A stretch of 6,260 bases of DNA from the NCBI GenBank assembly GCA_051878835.1, contig JBJEKW010000089.1, forward strand, positions 1 through 6,260, written 5' to 3'. The DNA is from Olsenella_K sp051878835. GTDB taxonomy: Bacteria; Actinomycetota; Coriobacteriia; Coriobacteriales; Atopobiaceae. The first letter of the stretch is position 1; the number at the start of each line of letters is the position of its first letter. The translations under genes were made by a program, and so were the position numbers. The notes beneath the pieces were generated by a model. The model worked only from the letters and a program-made list of their open reading frames with translations, did not search any database and had not been told where the DNA came from. Positions 1 through 4,437 of the stretch are shown here, piece after piece.

Positions 1-1334
1 ACCACCTGGAAGGTAAAGAAGTCCAGGTAGTGGGTCTGCGGCACGCCCCACAGCACGGGATGGTCGGGGGCCTGCTGGCGCTGCTCTATCTGCTTTAGCT
101 GCACGTTTGCGTTGTGCGCGGCCTCGGCGATGGCCTTCTGCAGAAGCTCGGTGGTCATGAAGTGGCTGCAGCTGCACGTGGCCAGGTAGCCGCCGCGCGG
201 TAGCAGCTGCAGGGCGGCCTGGTTTATCTCGCGATAGCCCTTCAGCGCGTGGGCCACCGTGGAGCGGCTCTTTGTGAAGGCGGGCGGGTCCAGCACGATG
301 AGGTCGAAGGGGCCGCCCTCGGCCTTGGCAAAGGCGCGGTCCTGGCGCAGCTGAGGCAGGTACTCCAGCACGTTTGCGCAGGTAAAGCCCATGTTTTGGT
401 CCAGGCCGTTCAGGCGGGCGTTCTCGCGTGCCAGATCCACGGCAGACTGGCTGACGTCGACGCAGCGCACGAACTCGGCACCGCCCGCGGCGGCGTTCAG
501 GCCAAAGGGTCCCACGTGGCTAAAGCAGTCCAGCACGCGCCTGCCGCGCGACAGCTCGCGCACGGCTCGGCGGTTGTACTTCTGGTCCAGGAAGAACCCG
601 GTCTTCTGCGAGTTCTCCAGGTCCAGGTCGAAGGCGATGCCGTTTTCGCGCACCATCACGCGGGTGGAGAGCTGGTCCAAGTCGGGCTGAGCGTCGTCCG
701 AGAGAGCTATCGCTTCGTCCACCGCGCTGCCGTCGGCCTGCCACCAGCCCTTGTACTGGGGCAGACCCTCCTTCAGGCGAGACGGAGCGTCATTGCGCTG
801 GTAGATGCCGCGAATGTCCTGGTCGTCGTCGCGCAGGACCTCCAGCAGCAGGGGGAATATCACGGGGCGCAGCCGGTCCATGCCCACGGTGTTCACCTGC
901 GCCACCAGCACGTCCTCGTAGCGGTCTACGGTCAGGCCGGGAAAGCCGTCCGCCTCCGAGAAGATGACGCGGCAGCAGTTGGTGTCGGGCTCGCAGCCGG
1001 GCAGCGCGCGGCTGCCCATGCAGGTCTTTCGATACTCCCAGCCCCACTGGACCTTGCGACGCCAGAAGCTCTGGTCAAAGCGGTCGTTCGCGTTGCGCGT
1101 CACCAGCCGCACACGAATCTTGCTCTGCTGGCTGATGAGGCCGGTACCCAGGTACGTGCCGTTCTGCTCGACCACGTCGACGACGTCGCCGTTCTGCACG
1201 GGATTGCCGTCGGGCCCGGGCTGCACGTCCAGGACCTCTCCCTCGAACACCCAGGGGTGGCCCGACTTTGCGAGGTGGGCCGCCTTCTTTGTGACAATGA
1301 CGCTGGGGTAGGGGCGAGCTTGGTGCATGGACAT
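1..1334 (-). CDS. rlmI: RlmI-type 23S rRNA cytosine-C5 methyltransferase, 3' end cut by window edge
   Basis: Class I SAM-dependent rRNA methyltransferase. E. coli RlmI makes m5C at position 1962 of 23S rRNA; the same target here is inferred from family membership. Reading leftwards from the ATG at 1334-1332 there are 444 open codons with no stop. The N-terminus (about residues 10-80, with VTKKAAHLAKSGHPWVFEGE) looks like the PUA RNA-binding domain. The central region has SEADGFPGLTVDRY (126-139) and ENSQKTGFFLDQKYNR (240-255), an RlmI hallmark. The catalytic domain has motif I VLDCFSHVGPFGLNAA (267-282), an acidic SAM-ribose position at D293, motif IV DLIVLDPPAF (344-353) and TCSCS (386-390). 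The final HYLDFFTFQV matches the family's end, so probably only a few residues are missing. E. coli RlmI is 396 aa; this copy is about 50 longer, with extra segments near 105-121 and 195-226. The start is chosen because AGGAG lies 5 nt upstream; a second ATG at 1328-1326 is 11 nt from it. It is divergent from cstA. RlmK-like or paralogous specificity is not excluded. Confidence 0.93.
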   Translation of the reverse strand, partial: MSMHQARPYPSVIVTKKAAHLAKSGHPWVFEGEVLDVQPGPDGNPVQNGDVVDVVEQNGTYLGTGLISQQSKIRVRLVTRNANDRFDQSFWRRKVQWGWEYRKTCMGSRALPGCEPDTNCCRVIFSEADGFPGLTVDRYEDVLVAQVNTVGMDRLRPVIFPLLLEVLRDDDQDIRGIYQRNDAPSRLKEGLPQYKGWWQADGSAVDEAIALSDDAQPDLDQLSTRVMVRENGIAFDLDLENSQKTGFFLDQKYNRRAVRELSRGRRVLDCFSHVGPFGLNAAAGGAEFVRCVDVSQSAVDLARENARLNGLDQNMGFTCANVLEYLPQLRQDRAFAKAEGGPFDLIVLDPPAFTKSRSTVAHALKGYREINQAALQLLPRGGYLATCSCSHFMTTELLQKAIAEAAHNANVQLKQIEQRQQAPDHPVLWGVPQTHYLDFFTFQV

Positions 1335-1339
1335 GGATT

Positions 1340-1344
1340 CTCCT
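1340..1344 (-). promoter_or_regulatory. Ribosome binding site of the methyltransferase
   Basis: On the minus strand this reads AGGAG, 5 nt before the ATG at 1334-1332. It favours that start over the in-frame ATG two codons later. Confidence 0.7.
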
Positions 1345-1752
1345 ATCTGTGTGAAACATCCCCAGTGTGACACGTAGCTGGTTGCCTGAGCGTCTGTCTG
1401 CCCGCCAACTCAGAAAAACAGCCCACCAGAACCAACGACTCACCAGGCTGGACGGCGCACCGTAGCTGTAAGTAACTTGCCCGATTGCGAAGAGCGCCAA
1501 TGGCAAGAAGCGCGTTCGGTACTGAGTAGCAGAGCTTTGGTAGCCCATCTGTGCACGCAATGAAATGTCCGGCACGGCAGGGCGCATATAAAGGAATCCG
1601 CTCAAGGCACATTTTGCGCAAACGCTCCTTGCCCAGCGAAGAAACACCCAGTAGCACGCTATGCATAGGCACAACAATCGAAAAATTACCGGAACAAATA
1701 AAGCACCGAAGACTGTTTGTTTCCTAAACTGACCAGTCGCGTTAATCGAATG

Positions 1753-1781
1753 TTTCGAATCGGCAGAACGCTGAATATAGC
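1753..1781 (+). promoter_or_regulatory. Weak candidate sigma-70 promoter for cstA
   Basis: TTTCGA (1753-1758) and TATAGC (1776-1781) are separated by 17 nt, about 90 nt before the cstA ATG. The -10 box matches 4 of 6 consensus bases, but the -35 box is poor, so an activator would probably be needed. The -35 box overlaps the second TCGAAT repeat (1755-1760). E. coli cstA is activated by CRP; I see no full CRP-type site here. This is a weak call. Confidence 0.25.
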
Positions 1782-1820
1782 CGGGTGAACGGTTCTACCA
1801 TTCGTGCCACTTTCCACACG

Positions 1821-1839
1821 TGACGGGAAACGCTCGTCA
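1821..1839. promoter_or_regulatory. Possible operator: TGACG/CGTCA inverted repeat
   Basis: TGACG (1821-1825) and CGTCA (1835-1839) form an inverted repeat with a 9-bp spacer, between the candidate promoter and the cstA ribosome binding site. The palindrome CACGTG (1817-1822) overlaps its left arm. The placement would suit a repressor site or a small mRNA hairpin, but a 5-bp arm can arise by chance. Confidence 0.2.
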
Positions 1840-1851
1840 GTGCTCATTTGT

Positions 1852-1860
1852 AAAGGAGGG
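1852..1860 (+). promoter_or_regulatory. Strong ribosome binding site of cstA
   Basis: AAAGGAGGG lies 10 nt before the ATG at 1871. It decides the start: the frame stays open upstream to a GTG at 1820, but that GTG has no ribosome binding site and would place the Shine-Dalgarno sequence inside the gene. Confidence 0.85.
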
Positions 1861-1870
1861 TATTGGATCT

Positions 1871-3730
1871 ATGAACGGAGTAACTGTCATCCTTTTAGCT
1901 GCGGTGGTCCTGGTTATTGGATACGTCGCATATGGGCGCTGGCTGGCGAAGTCCTGGGGCGTTGACCCCAAGGCCCTGACTCCTGCCGTTCGCATGGAAG
2001 ACGGCAAGAACTTCTCGCCTGCATCTCGCTTTACCGTGTTTGCGCATCAGTTCTCCTCCATCTGCGGCGCTGGCCCTGTGACGGGCACCATCGTCGCCAT
2101 GGCATTCGGCTGGGTGCCGGTTATGCTGTGGGTCCTCGTGGGTGGCATCTTCTTTGGTGCTGTTCACGACTTCGGCGCCCTGTACGCCTCGATGAAGAAC
2201 AACGGCAAGTCCCTTGCCCAGCTGATCGAGAAGTACATCGGCAAGACCGGTCGTCGTCTGTTCCTGCTGTTCAGCTGGCTGTTCTGCCTGATCGTCATCG
2301 CTGCCTTCACCTCCATGGTGGCCGGCACCTTCAAGATGACCGTCGGCGACGGTGGCGCCGTTGACTTCACCAAGTCCTACTTCGGTGGCGCTGCTGGCAC
2401 CATTTCGCTGCTGTTCACCTTTGTCGCCATCCTGTTTGGCTGGGCTTGCCGCAAGTTCGACCTGAAGGGCTGGAAGCAGTTTGTCTGCGCCGTTGTTCTG
2501 ATGTTCGCCATGTTCGCGGTCGGCATGCAGTTCCCCCTGTACCTGGACGAGAATGGCTGGATCGCCGTCACCATGGCTTACCTGGTGTTCGCCGCTGCCA
2601 TGCCCATCCAGACCCTGAAGCAGCCTCGTGACTACCTGACCACCATCATGATGGTCGTCATGATCGTCGCTGCAGTGCTCGGCATCTTTGTCATGGGCGC
2701 CAACGGCCAGGCCGATATGTCCGCCCCCGCGTTCGTCGGCTTCACCAACGCCAGCGGCCAGTTCCTGTTCCCCGTGCTGTTCGTGTCCGTTGCCTGTGGT
2801 GCTCTGTCCGGCTTCCACAGCCTGGTGTCCACCGGCACCTCTTCCAAGCAGATCTCCAACGAGACCGATGCTCTGCCCGTTGGCTACGGCGCCATGGTCC
2901 TCGAGTCCTTCGTTGGCATGATCGCCATCGTCGTCGCCGCCATCATGTACAAGGACATGAACACCGTGGGTGTCAACGGCGTCGTCTCGACCCCGTTCCA
3001 GATCTTCGCCGGCGGCATCGCCAAGGGCATGACCATGTTTGGCATGGACAAGACCGTCTCGACCGTGTTCATGACCATGTGCGTCAGCGCGCTGGCTCTG
3101 ACCTCGCTGGACGCTGTGGCTCGTATCGCTCGTCTGTCCTTCCAGGAGTTCTTTGCCAAGTCCAACGACGCTCTGGCCGTTGAGACCGAGAAGACTGGCG
3201 TCATGAAGGTCGTCGGCAACCCCTGGTTCGCTACCGTCGTTACCCTGATCTGCGGCCTGTCCCTGACCTTCGGTGGCTACCTGAACATCTGGCCGCTGTT
3301 TGGTGCGTCCAACCAGCTGCTGGGCGGCATGACCATGATCACCATCGCCGTGTTCTGCAAGGTCACCGGCCGCAAGGGCTGGATGCTGTATGCGCCCGTC
3401 GTGTTCCTGCTTTGCTGCACCTTCACCTCGCTGGTTCAGTCCATCATGGGCTGCGTCACCGCCATCGCCACGTATGGCCTGCTGGGCACCACCGCGAAGG
3501 GAGCTTCCGTGCTTCTGACCTCTGGCCTGCAGCTGGTGTTCGCCGTGCTGCTGGTGGTCCTGGGCGTCATCGTTGCCTACAACTGCCTGAAGGAGTTCTT
3601 CACCAAGAAGGCTGGCTCCATCCCCGACGAGGAGCCCGAGTGGTCCGAGCTTGGCCGCAAGCATGTTGCTGAGGCCGAGGCTGCCGCCAAGGCTGGCAAG
3701 GCTACGAGCGAGCCCGCTACCCAGGCGTAA
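1871..3730 (+). CDS. cstA: CstA family carbon-starvation transporter (pyruvate or peptide uptake)
   Basis: A 619-aa polytopic inner-membrane transporter. E. coli CstA and its paralogue BtsT take up pyruvate; Campylobacter CstA is linked to peptide use, so the substrate here is inferred only. Family signatures run in order: a first membrane segment at residues 3-20, SSICGAGPVTG (62-72), GAVHDFGALYASMKNNGKS (96-114), PIQTLKQPRDYLTT (245-258), SGFHSLVSTGTSSKQI (313-328), TSLDAVARIAR (411-421) and IWPLFGASNQLL (473-484). Hydrophobic segments continue to about residue 570. A hydrophilic Glu/Ala/Lys-rich tail (about 578-619) is probably cytoplasmic. E. coli CstA is 701 aa, so this is a shorter member, with no gap in the signature motifs. 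The ATG at 1871 follows AAAGGAGGG and starts directly at the first membrane helix. Codon use is strongly biased (CTG, ATC, AAG, GGC), suggesting high expression. It stands alone: a long upstream region, and a strong terminator 25 nt after the stop. No BtsSR-like regulator is next to it. Confidence 0.96.
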   Translation: MNGVTVILLAAVVLVIGYVAYGRWLAKSWGVDPKALTPAVRMEDGKNFSPASRFTVFAHQFSSICGAGPVTGTIVAMAFGWVPVMLWVLVGGIFFGAVHDFGALYASMKNNGKSLAQLIEKYIGKTGRRLFLLFSWLFCLIVIAAFTSMVAGTFKMTVGDGGAVDFTKSYFGGAAGTISLLFTFVAILFGWACRKFDLKGWKQFVCAVVLMFAMFAVGMQFPLYLDENGWIAVTMAYLVFAAAMPIQTLKQPRDYLTTIMMVVMIVAAVLGIFVMGANGQADMSAPAFVGFTNASGQFLFPVLFVSVACGALSGFHSLVSTGTSSKQISNETDALPVGYGAMVLESFVGMIAIVVAAIMYKDMNTVGVNGVVSTPFQIFAGGIAKGMTMFGMDKTVSTVFMTMCVSALALTSLDAVARIARLSFQEFFAKSNDALAVETEKTGVMKVVGNPWFATVVTLICGLSLTFGGYLNIWPLFGASNQLLGGMTMITIAVFCKVTGRKGWMLYAPVVFLLCCTFTSLVQSIMGCVTAIATYGLLGTTAKGASVLLTSGLQLVFAVLLVVLGVIVAYNCLKEFFTKKAGSIPDEEPEWSELGRKHVAEAEAAAKAGKATSEPATQA

Positions 3731-3755
3731 GCTGCAGTAGCAAAACGCTTCAAAC

Positions 3756-3793
3756 AAAGGAGGGGTCGCGCATCCGCGCGACCCCTCCTTTTT
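3756..3793 (+). terminator. Strong intrinsic terminator after cstA
   Basis: A perfect 16-bp GC-rich stem (3756-3771 with 3776-3791) closes a 4-nt ATCC loop. The T run at 3789-3793 overlaps the stem end and continues as TTTTTGTT. It begins 25 nt after the cstA stop and should isolate cstA from the helicase. The A-rich bases on the left arm could make it partly active in the opposite direction, though no minus-strand gene needs it. Confidence 0.93.
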
Positions 3794-4008
3794 GTTATCT
3801 ACGCTTAGGACTTTCTTGGAACTCTCCTCCCGTTTTTGATCGAGGGGAGGTTTGCAGAGAGGTGGTTCTGATAATCGGGCAGCGCGGAGCGAAACAACGG
3901 GCTTGGCCATTGGGTACGACTATGGCAAATCCGTTTGTATGGCTGCGCCCTATGGCTCGAGGCACTTTGGCCGCGTACCAACCGACCACAGACGGTTCTT
4001 CCAATAGT

Positions 4009-4034
4009 CGCTCTGTGAAATTCGACAGAGAGCG
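4009..4034. repeat. Stem-loop just left of the large inverted repeat
   Basis: CTCTGT (4011-4016) pairs with ACAGAG (4025-4030) around an 8-nt loop. A further CG/CG pair (4009-4010 with 4033-4034) forms across a 2-nt bulge. It ends 5 nt before the large inverted repeat and may belong to the same element. Confidence 0.5.
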
Positions 4035-4039
4035 CGTTC

Positions 4040-4166
4040 TGTGGAGGCGTTTTTCTGACTCGACGAGTATTCGGAGTGAAAAATCTGACGAACGAAATTG
4101 AAATGACTTACGAATGGATATAACTTGAGCGATTAATACTTATCAGCTCGGAAAAACGCCTCCACA
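4040..4166. repeat. Perfect 16-bp inverted repeat bounding 127 bp (MITE-like or intergenic repeat)
   Basis: TGTGGAGGCGTTTTTC (4040-4055) is matched exactly in inverted orientation by 4151-4166. Two further inner positions also match after one mismatch. The enclosed 95 bp are AT-richer than the genes and encode nothing recognisable. TCTGAC occurs twice near the left side (4054-4059, 4084-4089), in similar surroundings. Short terminal inverted repeats with a non-coding core resemble a miniature transposable element or a dispersed intergenic repeat, but I find no target-site duplication next to the arms. A structured RNA is the alternative. Confidence 0.75.
4098..4124 (+). promoter_or_regulatory. 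Candidate sigma-70 promoter inside the inverted repeat
   Basis: TTGAAA (4098-4103, 5 of 6) and TATAAC (4119-4124, 5 of 6) point towards the helicase. The 15-nt spacer is shorter than the preferred 17. Initiation near 4131 would give a leader of about 305 nt that starts just before the 4143-4198 hairpin. No better promoter was seen closer to the helicase. Confidence 0.35.
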
Positions 4167-4198
4167 AGTGCGCATCTCAGTCGTTTTTCACGAGCTGA
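4143..4198. repeat. Hairpin sharing an arm with the 127-bp inverted repeat
   Basis: TCAGCTCGGAAAAACG (4143-4158) pairs with 4182-4198 over 16 bp with a single bulged A at 4190, closing a 23-nt loop. The bases GAAAAACG (4151-4158) are the same ones that pair with 4048-4055 in the larger repeat, so the two folds exclude each other in RNA or cruciform DNA. There is no T run after the stem, so it is not an ordinary terminator. Confidence 0.65.
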
Positions 4199-4430
4199 CG
4201 ATTTGCGACGACATATTCCGGTGACGAAACGCGTTGGAATGGCTTGTGCCATGGCAATGATATTCATTAAAGGCTATGTGCCTATGTACCACGTCGGGCG
4301 GAATACGAAGAGCGACACGCGTCAAAGGGCGCGCATCAGCAGGATCCTTGATAGCGCAGCATTCCTACCCGCTGGCGTTTGCAGGTTTTCTAACGTTGCC
4401 AAGCAGGTCAGGGCCCCAATGCGCAATACT

Positions 4431-4434
4431 AGGA
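4431..4434 (+). promoter_or_regulatory. Weak ribosome binding site of the helicase
   Basis: AGGA lies only 3 nt before the ATG at 4438. It is both short and close, so translation may be inefficient or may depend on the leader structure. The next in-frame upstream option is a TTG at 4396, which has no better site. Confidence 0.4.
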
Positions 4435-4437
4435 CGT

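Larger units (their letters stand above)
1335..1870. other. Divergent intergenic region between methyltransferase and cstA
   Basis: About 540 bp without a convincing gene, lower in GC than the flanking genes. It must hold the promoters of both divergent genes. Visible structure: GTGTGA repeated at 1349-1354 and 1365-1370; CGTAGCTG repeated at 1373-1380 and 1461-1468; a hairpin 1476-1507 (CTTGCC/GGCAAG plus ATTG/CAAT with a 2-nt bulge); perfect 10-bp palindromes TTTGCGCAAA (1613-1622) and CTATGCATAG (1659-1668); TCGAAT repeated at 1746-1751 and 1755-1760; and the palindrome GAACGGTTC (1787-1795). Minus-strand open frames across here have no recognisable domain, are Cys-rich, and lack a good ribosome binding site, so I do not call them genes. 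No clear methyltransferase promoter could be picked out. Confidence 0.6.
3794..4437. other. Long intergenic region upstream of the helicase
   Basis: About 640 bp without a convincing gene. From left to right: a weak 6-bp stem CCTCCC/GGGAGG (3826-3831 with 3845-3850); three TATGGC repeats (3921, 3939, 3951) flanked by the inverted pair GGTACG/CGTACC (3913-3918, 3974-3979); the inverted-repeat cluster at 4009-4198; then GCCATGGC (4248-4255) abutting the inverted repeat AATGA-TAT-TCATT (4256-4268). A 79-codon frame from GTG 3862 to 4101 has a GGGGAGG 11 nt upstream but no recognisable product, and it ends inside the inverted repeat, so it is not called. Confidence 0.55.

Noticed and set aside
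249..1370. 373-codon plus-strand frame opposite the methyltransferase
   Set aside because: The minus-strand frame has every RlmI family motif and a ribosome binding site. The plus-strand product is Ala/Val/His-rich with no recognisable domain.
1744..1770. TTTCGAATC resembling a tRNA T-loop
   Set aside because: No flanking T-stem, anticodon stem or acceptor stem can be formed around it.
3757..3831. Sequences resembling the 16S rRNA 3' end (CCTCCTTT in the terminator, CTCCTCCC at 3824-3831)
   Set aside because: These follow from the purine/pyrimidine arms of the terminator and a nearby weak stem. There is no other rRNA similarity.
1895..3910. 671-codon open frame on the minus strand covering nearly all of cstA
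   Set aside because: It is the antisense shadow of a strongly codon-biased gene. Its product would be His/Gly/Asp/Gln-rich low-complexity sequence with no domain, and it crosses the cstA terminator.
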